Shown here one piece after another: positions 1-5,809 of a stretch of DNA of 6,055 nucleotides. Within the stretch, counting starts at the first letter, position 1. Every line of letters starts with the position of its first letter. This DNA comes from Mariprofundales bacterium. GTDB lineage: Bacteria > Pseudomonadota > Zetaproteobacteria > Mariprofundales > S012-25. The notes beneath the pieces are model-generated. The model ran no database searches. It worked only from the letters and a program-made list of their open reading frames with translations, and had not been told where the DNA came from. Location of the stretch: contig WFOX01000066.1 of NCBI GenBank assembly GCA_015487905.1, positions 1 to 6,055 of the forward strand, given 5' to 3'. The translations under genes were made by a program, and so were the position numbers.

Positions 1-110
1 CGAATCTCCATCGCAAGCCCCCTTTGCAAGGATGCTGCCAAGTATCATGCACGCCTGCGCACATGCGCGCAAGCCGCGTTCGTGGAAGAATGCGGCGCGA
101 TTTCGCGTGC

Positions 111-120
111 AGGAAGGAGG
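111..120 (+). promoter_or_regulatory. Ribosome binding site of the DAHP synthase gene
   Basis: AGGAAGGAGG is two overlapping Shine-Dalgarno-like cores. The perfect core AAGGAGG ends only 2 bases before the ATG at 123, which is tighter than usual. The upstream AGGAAGG ends 5 bases before it, a normal distance. This site decides the start at 123 over the in-frame ATGs at 63 and 90, which lack such a site and would add residues foreign to the family. Confidence 0.7.
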
Positions 121-122
121 CG

Positions 123-1196
123 ATGCCGAATCCGTATCCGGAATACCCGACCGACGACTTGCGCATCCGCGAGGTGCGCGAGGTGATCCCGCCCATCGTC
201 GTGCACGAGGAATACCCGATCTCGCGGCAGGCGGCGAAGCTCGTCTATGAAACGCGCAAGCGCATCCGTGCGATCTTGCACGGTGAAGACGAGCGCTTGC
301 TCGTCGTCGTAGGCCCCTGCTCCATCCACGATCCCAAGGCCGCGCTGGATTACGCGAAGCGCCTTGCCCGCATGCGCGAAACACTTGCCGAGGATTTGGA
401 GATCGTCATGCGCGTGTATTTTGAAAAGCCGCGCACGACGATCGGCTGGAAGGGGCTTGTCAATGACCCGGATCTCAACGGCAGCTTCAACATCAACAAG
501 GGACTGCGGCTTGCGCGCAAGACATTGCTTGCGATCAACGATCTCGGCGTGCCCGCAGCACACGAGTTTTTGGATCTCATCACGCCGCAATACTTCGCCG
601 ATCTCGTAAGCTGGGGCGCGATCGGCGCGCGCACGACGGAATCGCAAGGCCACCGCGAGCTGGCAAGCGGGCTTTCGTGCCCCGTGGGATTCAAAAACGG
701 CACCGACGGCGATGTGCAGATCGCCGTGGATGCGATCCGCGCGGCCTCGCATCCGCATGTGTTTCTTTCCCTTACCAAGGCGGGCCATGCGGCGATCTTC
801 TCCACGACCGGCAACCCCGATTGCCATGTGATCCTGCGCGGCGGGCGCAAGCCGAACTACGACGCCGAAAGCGTCGCCCATGCCTTGCAATTGCTCTCAG
901 CCGCGGGCATTGACACGGGACTCATGATTGATTGCAGCCACGGCAACAGCCGCAAGCAGCACGAACGCCAGATTGAGGTCGCCTACGATGTCGCGGGGCA
1001 AATCGCCGCCGGCAACAAGCGCATCGTGGGCGTGATGCTGGAATCGTTCCTCAAGCCCGGAAGACAAGATCTCGTGCCCGGCAAGCCCCTGGAATACGGG
1101 CTTAGCATCACGGATGCCTGCATCGGCTGGGACGACACCGAGGACATCCTGCGCGTATTCGCAGAGGCCGCACGCAAGCGCCGCGCGCGCACCTAA
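123..1196 (+). CDS. aroG: Class I 3-deoxy-7-phosphoheptulonate (DAHP) synthase, AroG/AroH-like
   Basis: Cytosolic metalloenzyme that condenses phosphoenolpyruvate with erythrose 4-phosphate to give DAHP, the committed first step of the shikimate pathway to Phe, Tyr and Trp. The 357-residue product is close to the 350 of E. coli AroG and aligns with it throughout at a constant +5 offset. Metal ligands are C66 (GPCSIHD), H273 (CSHGNS), E307 (VMLES) and D331 (SITDACIGW). Substrate-binding R97, K102, R170, K191 and R239 are all present. The N-terminal DDLRI segment that helps form the feedback site in AroG is kept at residues 11-15. Residues matching the AroG Phe pocket (P155, L184, S185, F214, S216) are retained, so feedback inhibition of the Phe or Trp type is inferred rather than the Tyr type. 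The ATG at 123 is chosen because it follows a strong purine-rich ribosome site and gives the family N-terminus. The reading frame extends upstream to 24, but those residues have no family counterpart. The gene looks monocistronic. The symbol follows the closest E. coli paralogue by eye; aroH is the alternative. Confidence 0.95.
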   Translation: MPNPYPEYPTDDLRIREVREVIPPIVVHEEYPISRQAAKLVYETRKRIRAILHGEDERLLVVVGPCSIHDPKAALDYAKRLARMRETLAEDLEIVMRVYFEKPRTTIGWKGLVNDPDLNGSFNINKGLRLARKTLLAINDLGVPAAHEFLDLITPQYFADLVSWGAIGARTTESQGHRELASGLSCPVGFKNGTDGDVQIAVDAIRAASHPHVFLSLTKAGHAAIFSTTGNPDCHVILRGGRKPNYDAESVAHALQLLSAAGIDTGLMIDCSHGNSRKQHERQIEVAYDVAGQIAAGNKRIVGVMLESFLKPGRQDLVPGKPLEYGLSITDACIGWDDTEDILRVFAEAARKRRART

Positions 1197-1214
1197 TACC
1201 CGCGGCTTCGTGGT

Positions 1215-1243
1215 TTGTCGGCTCGGCAAAGAACCTCTAAAAT
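1215..1243 (+). promoter_or_regulatory. Predicted sigma70-type promoter for the lemA-DUF2207 unit
   Basis: TTGTCG (1215-1220, 4 of 6 matches to TTGACA) and TAAAAT (1238-1243, 5 of 6 matches to TATAAT) are separated by exactly 17 bases. They sit in the most AT-rich part of the gap between the DAHP synthase stop and the lemA start. Transcription would begin near 1250, giving an untranslated leader of only about 20 bases. No terminator-like hairpin with a T-run lies between the two genes, so some read-through from the DAHP synthase gene is possible. The call rests on sequence match only. Confidence 0.5.
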
Positions 1244-1268
1244 CTGAGACATCGTTTCGGGAGCATCC

Positions 1269-1826
1269 ATGACGCCGTTGCTCGTGTTCCTGCTCGTGCT
1301 CGCTTTGCTGATCGGCTGGATCGTAGCCATCTACAACCGCTTCGTGCGCCTGCGCGCCGAAAAGAACACGGCTTGGGCCGACATTGAGGTGCAGCTCAAG
1401 CGGCGCGCAAACCTCGTCCCGAATCTCGTTCGCACCGTGCGCGGCTACATGCGCCATGAGCGCGAGACCCTGCGCGAGGTGATCCAGGCGCGGCGCGCGG
1501 CGCTTACCGCCACTGACCCTGAGACGCGCGCCAAGGCCGAAGCCACGCTCGGCGCGGCGCTTGGGCGCTTGCTTGCCGTGGCCGAGTCCTACCCCGAGAT
1601 CAAGGCCAACCAGAACTTTCTGCACTTGCAAACGCAGCTTGCGGAGCTGGAAAACGCAATCCAGAACGCGAGGCGCTACTACAACGCCGTCGTGCGGGAT
1701 CTCAACACGCGCGTGGAGAGCTTTCCCGATCTCATCATCGCGCGCGCCTTCGGCTTTACGAAGGCGCCTTACTTTGAGATCCAACGCCCCGAGGATCGCG
1801 AAGTGCCCGAGGTGCGCTTTCCGTGA
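1269..1826 (+). CDS. lemA: LemA family membrane-anchored protein
   Basis: Short helical envelope protein of 185 residues, the usual size for LemA. One hydrophobic segment at residues 3-21 (PLLVFLLVLALLIGWIVAI) is followed by Y22-N23, the typical start of the family domain, so an N-terminal anchor with the rest as a coiled helical bundle is expected. Family blocks are visible: NTAWADIEVQLKRRANLVPNL (33-53), the RGYMRHE helix (58-64), SYPEIKANQNFLHLQ (107-121), LENAIQNARRYYNAVVRDLN (127-146) and FPDLIIARAFGF (152-163). Biochemical function is not established for the family. It recurs beside genes for large membrane proteins with Gly-rich tails (TPM/YgcG or DUF2207), and the same happens here. 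The ATG at 1269 is preceded by GGGAG at 1259-1263 with suitable spacing and keeps the whole anchor. Its stop codon overlaps the start of the next gene. The symbol is the family name, not proof of orthology to Listeria LemA. Confidence 0.92.
   Translation: MTPLLVFLLVLALLIGWIVAIYNRFVRLRAEKNTAWADIEVQLKRRANLVPNLVRTVRGYMRHERETLREVIQARRAALTATDPETRAKAEATLGAALGRLLAVAESYPEIKANQNFLHLQTQLAELENAIQNARRYYNAVVRDLNTRVESFPDLIIARAFGFTKAPYFEIQRPEDREVPEVRFP
1809..1826 (+). promoter_or_regulatory. Ribosome site and GTGA stop/start overlap joining lemA to the first DUF2207 gene
   Basis: GAGGTG (1809-1814) lies 8 bases before the GTG at 1823, inside the last codons of lemA. The start GTG and the lemA stop TGA share bases as GTGA (1823-1826), a classic coupling arrangement that would keep the two membrane proteins in a fixed ratio. 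This site fixes the non-ATG start: no other nearby in-frame start preserves the full signal peptide. Confidence 0.7.
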
Positions 1827-3742
1827 GGCAAGCCGCAATCGCCGCACTGGCGCTGCTATTTGCCTCCTTTGTCGCCCACGCCGAACACATCGCAGATTAC
1901 GAGGTGGACATCGCGGCACACAGCGACGGTTCCTTGTTCGTGCATGAGTCCATCCGCTATGACTTCGGGGATGCCTGGCGGCACGGCATCTATCGCGATG
2001 TGCCGCTCATCGCGCATCGCGGCGGCCTGCTGGGAGAGCGCAGGATTTCGCTGCACCTTGTAGATGTGCGCATAGACGGACGGCCGGTGCGCTGGAAAAC
2101 AATGCATGTTGCAAGCCGCGATGGAGAGCCGTTCGTGCGTTGGCGCATCGGCGATCCAAATCAGCGCATCACGGGAGTGCACCGCTACGAGCTTTGGTAT
2201 CGCGTGGAAGGGGCGCTATTTGCAGTAGATCATGGCCATGACGCCTTCATCTGGAACGCCATCGGCACGGGTTGGAATGTGCCGATCCTGCATGTCCGCG
2301 TGGAGTTTTTGCCGCCATCCTCGTTGCAAAACAATCTCGCGCTCGCGTTGCGCGCATTCATCGGCAGGCGTGGCTCCCGCCGCGAGCTTGAACCCGTTTT
2401 CGGGGAACGATCGGTTTGGGAAGCGGAAAGGTTGGCCCCACACGAGGGCATCACGGTGCAGGCGCGTTTCCCGCGTGGCGCGATTGCGGCCACGGCACCG
2501 CGCAGCGCGCTTAGCGAAGTCTTCGCAAACTACAAGGTGGAGCTCGTTTTTTGGCTTGTGTGCATGGGAATCGTCGCTGGATGGTGGGCATATTGGCGCC
2601 GCTATGGACGCGATCCCAAAATCGGTCATATCGCCGTGCGCTACAAGCCTCCCGAGAACATCGGGGCCGCGGAGGCGGGGATTTTGCTGGATGAGTCCGT
2701 GCGGGATGTGCATGCCGCCGCAGCCATCCTGGAACTTGCCCGCGACGGGTATGTGGAGATCCGCGAACCTGCGAAAAAGGGATGGTTCGGCTCCTCTGCG
2801 CCCGTGTTGGTGCGCGGGCGTCCCCCTACCGACTGGGATGCCTTGCCGCGCTACAAGCGCTTTTTGCTTTTGGCCCTGTTTCCGGGCATGAGCAGGGTGT
2901 TCAATCCCGCGATGACGCGGGACGCACTGCGCTCGGAGCGCCGGGAATGGTGGGAGCGTTTCCGAAGCGAGCTTGCTGGCTGGAGCGTGAAAAAGGGCTG
3001 GTATGTGCGCAACCCGGCGACGGCGCGCCTGGTGGCGCTCCTCGTCGCTGCAATCCTCTTCGTGGTGCTGTTCATGGTAGGCATGCAGCTCAGCACGGAC
3101 TGGCCGGCTGGGAGTGTCCTGCAAGTGGTGGCATGGGCGATGCTGGTAGCGGGGGTGTGGGTGACGGTATCGCTGTGGCGCGCCATGCGAAGCTCACCAG
3201 CATGGCAGCGCTGGGTGGTCGCGCCGCTTGCGCTCGCATTCATCGCGGTGGTGGGCTGGAAAGCCGCAGAGGCGATGGATGCAGACGGATGGATGGCGAT
3301 GCTTGACCCACGCGCCCTGCTCGTGCCGCTTTTTCCCGCCATCCTTGCAGGAGCGACGGGTTTCGTTTTCGCCTGGCATATGCCGCAACGCACGCCAAAG
3401 GGCGCACGGATGCTGCGCGACCTTTTCGGCCTTCGTCGCTTCATGGAACGCGCCGAGCGTCCACGGCTTGCGCGGCTGCTTGCCGAGGACCCGAACTACT
3501 TCATGCGCACCTTGCCGTTTGCGCTGATCTTTGGCCTTGCAGAAGAATGGACGGAGCGGTTTGCAGGAATGGTGTCGCTTCCCACTTGGTATGCAGGCGG
3601 GAACTTCCACGACCTTGCGCACACCGCAAATGCCCTTGGCTCGCAGGTCGCCGGCGCGATCGCACCGCCTGCGTCCTCGGGCGGCACCTCAGGCGGCGGT
3701 GTGGGCGGTGGAGGCGGCGGCGGTGGCGGCGGCTCGTGGTGA
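1823..3742 (+). CDS. DUF2207 domain membrane protein, first copy, with Gly-rich C-terminus
   Basis: Large envelope protein of 639 residues whose role is unknown; YciQ of E. coli belongs to the same family. Order of parts: signal peptide 1-20 (cleavage after AHA likely); extracytoplasmic, probably beta-sandwich domain about 21-235 beginning IADYEVDI and including HRYELWYRVEGALF (120-133); first membrane helix about 239-257 followed by the family motif YWRRYGRDP (257-265); cytoplasmic part with YKPPENIGAAEAGILLD (274-290), a winged-helix-like ILELARDGYVEI (302-313) and LPRYKRFLLLALF (341-353); four further hydrophobic segments near 403-423, 431-452, 464-480 and 495-517; then the family C-terminal block TPKGARMLRDLFGLRRFMER (524-543) and LPFALIFGLAEEW (564-576). 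It ends in a glycine run (624-637) and Ser-Trp, a typical end for this family. The GTG start at 1823 overlaps the lemA TGA as GTGA. GAGGTG at 1809-1814 is a plausible ribosome site, and the signal peptide supports this start. Translational coupling to lemA is inferred. Confidence 0.9.
   Translation: MRQAAIAALALLFASFVAHAEHIADYEVDIAAHSDGSLFVHESIRYDFGDAWRHGIYRDVPLIAHRGGLLGERRISLHLVDVRIDGRPVRWKTMHVASRDGEPFVRWRIGDPNQRITGVHRYELWYRVEGALFAVDHGHDAFIWNAIGTGWNVPILHVRVEFLPPSSLQNNLALALRAFIGRRGSRRELEPVFGERSVWEAERLAPHEGITVQARFPRGAIAATAPRSALSEVFANYKVELVFWLVCMGIVAGWWAYWRRYGRDPKIGHIAVRYKPPENIGAAEAGILLDESVRDVHAAAAILELARDGYVEIREPAKKGWFGSSAPVLVRGRPPTDWDALPRYKRFLLLALFPGMSRVFNPAMTRDALRSERREWWERFRSELAGWSVKKGWYVRNPATARLVALLVAAILFVVLFMVGMQLSTDWPAGSVLQVVAWAMLVAGVWVTVSLWRAMRSSPAWQRWVVAPLALAFIAVVGWKAAEAMDADGWMAMLDPRALLVPLFPAILAGATGFVFAWHMPQRTPKGARMLRDLFGLRRFMERAERPRLARLLAEDPNYFMRTLPFALIFGLAEEWTERFAGMVSLPTWYAGGNFHDLAHTANALGSQVAGAIAPPASSGGTSGGGVGGGGGGGGGGSW
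3692..3739 (+). repeat. GGN simple-sequence tract encoding the Gly-rich tail
   Basis: Thirteen glycine codons, mostly GGC with some GGT and one GGA, are interrupted once by GTG (Val627), then followed by Ser and Trp codons. The tract encodes residues 624-639 of the first DUF2207 protein. Codon use is mixed, so it is an imperfect trinucleotide repeat. Gain or loss of whole units would change only tail length, not frame. Confidence 0.85.
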
Positions 3743-3749
3743 GCGGGAC

Positions 3750-5606
3750 ATGCTGAAGCGCGCCGCATTTGCTGGGCTGGCAGTGCTTGTGTTTGGTGCC
3801 TCATCCGCACATGCCGAGCGGATTTTGAACTACGCGGTAGAGATCCGCGGGCAAAAAGATGGTGCCTTGCTCGTGCATGAGACGATTCTTTACGACTTTG
3901 AGGGGCAGAAGGGAACCGGCATAGACCGCCGGATTTCGTTTTTCCTGCACCTTGGCCCCTGGCATACCCACACGCTTTCCCTGCGCGTGCTGGATGCCCG
4001 CGAAGACGGTATGGCGGCCTACGACGAGCAAATCACCGACGAATCCGAAGGCGCGGGCGATTACTTCCTGCGCTGGCACTTGGGCGATTCCGAGCAGCCG
4101 ATCTCAGGCCTGCACCGCTATGAGTTTCGCTATCGCGTGGAAGGCGCCCTGTTCGCGCAGGATGAGGCGCACGACGGCTGGCGTTGGCCCGTGCTCGGCA
4201 CCTATTGGCGCGTGCCGATCGCAAAGGCGCGCATCGTCTTCGTGCCGCCTGCGACCCTTGCGCACGATCCTGCGCTTGCCGTGCGCGCATGGCTGCAAGA
4301 CGCCGCCGGAAACACCAAGCCCCTATCCGCGGACATCCAAGCGGGGCGGTTCATTTGGACGGCCCAAGCGCTTTCCCCGCACACGGACATCATGCTGGAG
4401 GCGACATTCCCGCGCGGGGCGTTGGCCGCCGAAGCGCCGCGCGGCTTTTGGCAAGAAATGTTCGCGCATCACAAAACCGACATACTCTTTTGGCTCGCAT
4501 GCATGGGGCTTGCCGCGCTGTGGTGGCTTCCATGGCAAACATGCCGGTGCGCGCTCGGTGCGGGATGGGTGGGGCTTCCAGACTGGCGGGAAACACCTCC
4601 GGAAGGCGTGGATGCCGCTGAGGCAGGATTGCTCGTGGATGCGGAAGTCCGCCCCGCGCATCTTGCCGCGGCAGTCTTGGAACTTGCCGCCCAGGGCCAT
4701 CTACGACTGCGCCGCGCAGAAGCTGACGACGAAATACCGGTGCTCGTGCCGCAGCACGGTGCGAATGAAGATGATGCCCTTCCCGCCTATAAGCGCCTTT
4801 TGCTGCGCGCGCTGGGATCTGATGCAACAGCCAAGGACTGGGCGAAGGTGCGCGATGCGCTGAACGCGCGGGTAATGGAACGCGGCTGGTTTGTGCGCCA
4901 TTCGCGCAGGGCGCGGCTTGCCGAGCTTGCGATCGCCTCGTTTTTCTCCGCTGATCTGCTCTATCTTGCGCATCACTTCAGCCTCGCCTGGTCGCCGCAA
5001 GCCGTGGAAGAGGTGCTCGCTTGGAGCGCGATCCTTGTCAGCTTCTTGGTGCCTTGGCTTTTGTGGCAGGCGCTTTGGCATCCTCGCGCCTGGGGCCGCT
5101 GGTTGGCGCTTGGGGCCGCGTTTGCATGGGCGTTGGGTATCTTCGCAAGGCTTGCACACGGAAACATCACGGCATTCGCAGCACTTTTGGATCCGCGCGC
5201 ACTGGCGGCGCCGCTTGCAGCAGCGCTTTTTGCAAGCGTCGTGCTGATCGTTTGCGCAAGCACCTCCGTGCTGCGCAGCGCCAAAGGCGTGCAAACCTTG
5301 CGTGAGCTGTTGCACTTTCGGCGCTTTCTTCAGCAGGCTGATCCCGTCTGGCTTGGTCGGCGTCTTCGCAAGGATGCCGATGCGCTTGCGCGCGTCCTTT
5401 CGTTTGCGGTGGCGCTTGACATCCCATCCTCGCGGCTTGCCGAGATCATGGCGGTGCTTTCCGTGCCCGATTGGTATGAAGGCGACGATGGGCACTCGTT
5501 CGTGCGCGATCTGATAAAGCTTCGTGCGCAGCTTGCGCGGCGTTGGAGCGCCCCGCCCCATTCACAGGCTGCGATCAGCCACAACCCCGGCGCAGTGTCG
5601 CGCTAA
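3750..5606 (+). CDS. DUF2207-like membrane protein, second divergent copy
   Basis: Tandem paralogue of the preceding gene, 618 residues, function unknown. Signal peptide 1-22 ends in SSAHA. The extracytoplasmic domain (about 23-240) begins ILNYAVEI and aligns closely with the first copy: over residues 118-170 about 30 of 53 positions are identical by eye, centred on HRYEFRYRVEGALFA (122-136). Hydrophobic segments lie near 244-260, 390-408, 419-440, 450-468 and 481-503, the same layout as the first copy. PPEGVDAAEAGLLVD (283-297), a winged-helix-like VLELAAQGHLRL (309-320) and LPAYKRLLLRAL (344-355) are recognisable. It differs by losing the GRDP motif after the first membrane segment (here CRCALGAGW), by a weakened C-terminal block (LSFAVALDIPSSRL instead of LPFALIFGLAEEW), and by having no glycine tail, ending instead in a hydrophilic stretch. 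The start at 3750 is chosen for the signal peptide; the frame stays open back to 3531, but that part overlaps the first copy out of frame. It begins 7 bases after the previous stop, with only a weak ribosome site (GAGCGGG, 3741-3747), so reinitiation after the upstream gene is likely. Confidence 0.85.
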   Translation: MLKRAAFAGLAVLVFGASSAHAERILNYAVEIRGQKDGALLVHETILYDFEGQKGTGIDRRISFFLHLGPWHTHTLSLRVLDAREDGMAAYDEQITDESEGAGDYFLRWHLGDSEQPISGLHRYEFRYRVEGALFAQDEAHDGWRWPVLGTYWRVPIAKARIVFVPPATLAHDPALAVRAWLQDAAGNTKPLSADIQAGRFIWTAQALSPHTDIMLEATFPRGALAAEAPRGFWQEMFAHHKTDILFWLACMGLAALWWLPWQTCRCALGAGWVGLPDWRETPPEGVDAAEAGLLVDAEVRPAHLAAAVLELAAQGHLRLRRAEADDEIPVLVPQHGANEDDALPAYKRLLLRALGSDATAKDWAKVRDALNARVMERGWFVRHSRRARLAELAIASFFSADLLYLAHHFSLAWSPQAVEEVLAWSAILVSFLVPWLLWQALWHPRAWGRWLALGAAFAWALGIFARLAHGNITAFAALLDPRALAAPLAAALFASVVLIVCASTSVLRSAKGVQTLRELLHFRRFLQQADPVWLGRRLRKDADALARVLSFAVALDIPSSRLAEIMAVLSVPDWYEGDDGHSFVRDLIKLRAQLARRWSAPPHSQAAISHNPGAVSR

Positions 5607-5646
5607 CGCGCAACCCACCGGAAATCCTTGCAAAACAAACGGACTT

Positions 5647-5668
5647 GTAGGTCGGGTTTCAACCCGAC
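5647..5668 (+). repeat. REP palindrome, left arm
   Basis: A GTAG head (5647-5650) is followed by GTCGGGTT, loop TC, and AACCCGAC (5651-5668), a perfect 8-base-pair stem. No T-run follows the stem, so it is not a canonical intrinsic terminator. Confidence 0.8.
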
Positions 5669-5701
5669 ATGTGCGCCCTCGCTTGCAACCGCCGGCGCAT
5701 T

Positions 5702-5723
5702 GTCGCCCTGAAGGGCGACCTAC
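5702..5723 (-). repeat. REP palindrome, right arm (inverted)
   Basis: Read on the minus strand, a GTAG head (5723-5720) is followed by GTCGCCCT, loop TC, and AGGGCGAC. The stem is again a perfect 8 base pairs, although its sequence differs from the left arm at several paired positions. The head and loop are unchanged. Confidence 0.8.
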
Positions 5724-5797
5724 ATGGCCATTCGCAAACCATTTGCCAATGCGAGCGCTTGGCCCAGCATCGGCTCCCATCTTCCACATCCCACCCT

Positions 5798-5803
5798 GAG
5801 GAG
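5798..5803 (+). promoter_or_regulatory. Ribosome binding site of the dehydrogenase gene
   Basis: GAGGAG lies 6 bases before the ATG at 5810, a near-ideal distance. It supports this start, which also places the dinucleotide-binding motif at the expected residue 7. Confidence 0.75.
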
Positions 5804-5809
5804 CGCATC

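Larger units (their letters stand above)
5646..5724. repeat. REPIN-like pair of inverted REP palindromes
   Basis: Two short palindromes of the same design face each other across a 33-base spacer. The outer ends TGTAGGTCG (5646-5654) and CGACCTACA (5716-5724) are perfect reverse complements, so the whole block can also fold as one long hairpin. The GTAG head before each palindrome is the hallmark of REP elements mobilised by RAYT (TnpA-REP) transposases. Such units lie between genes and can protect or end transcripts. Here the element follows the DUF2207 pair and precedes an unrelated gene. No RAYT gene is present in the window. Confidence 0.8.
5607..5809. other. Non-coding gap after the DUF2207 pair
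   Basis: 203 bases between the second DUF2207 gene and the dehydrogenase gene. Apart from the REP pair at 5646-5724 and the ribosome site at 5798-5803, I see no RNA gene and no hairpin followed by a T-run. A possible TTGCCA (5743-5748) has only a poor -10 partner. The short open frames here are covered by the palindromes and do not look like genes. Confidence 0.6.

Noticed and set aside
24..48. Possible promoter TTGCAA (24-29) with TATCAT (43-48) before the DAHP synthase gene
   Set aside because: The spacer is only 13 bases, too short for a sigma70 promoter.
24..122. Upstream extension of the DAHP synthase frame by 33 residues
   Set aside because: The added residues have no match to the family N-terminus, the frame opens on a TTG, and the strong purine-rich ribosome site lies directly before the ATG at 123.
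897..1919. Long minus-strand open frame (340 codons) across the end of the DAHP synthase gene and all of lemA
   Set aside because: It is antisense to two clearly recognised genes, its translation is Arg/Ala-rich low-complexity, and it arises from codon bias in GC-rich DNA. The same applies to the long minus-strand frames at 45-890, 2216-3124 and 4701-5561.
3531..3749. Upstream extension of the second DUF2207 gene by 73 codons
   Set aside because: It lies out of frame inside the conserved C-terminus of the first copy. The ATG at 3750 starts a clean signal peptide like that of the first copy.
5646..5724. CRISPR repeat or intrinsic terminator at the palindromes
   Set aside because: There are only two units, in inverted rather than direct orientation and with different stems, so it is not a CRISPR array. 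No T-run follows either stem, so it is not a canonical terminator. The GTAG heads fit REP elements.
5743..5770. Possible promoter TTGCCA with CAGCAT before the dehydrogenase gene
   Set aside because: The -10 part matches the consensus at only 3 of 6 positions, too weak to call.
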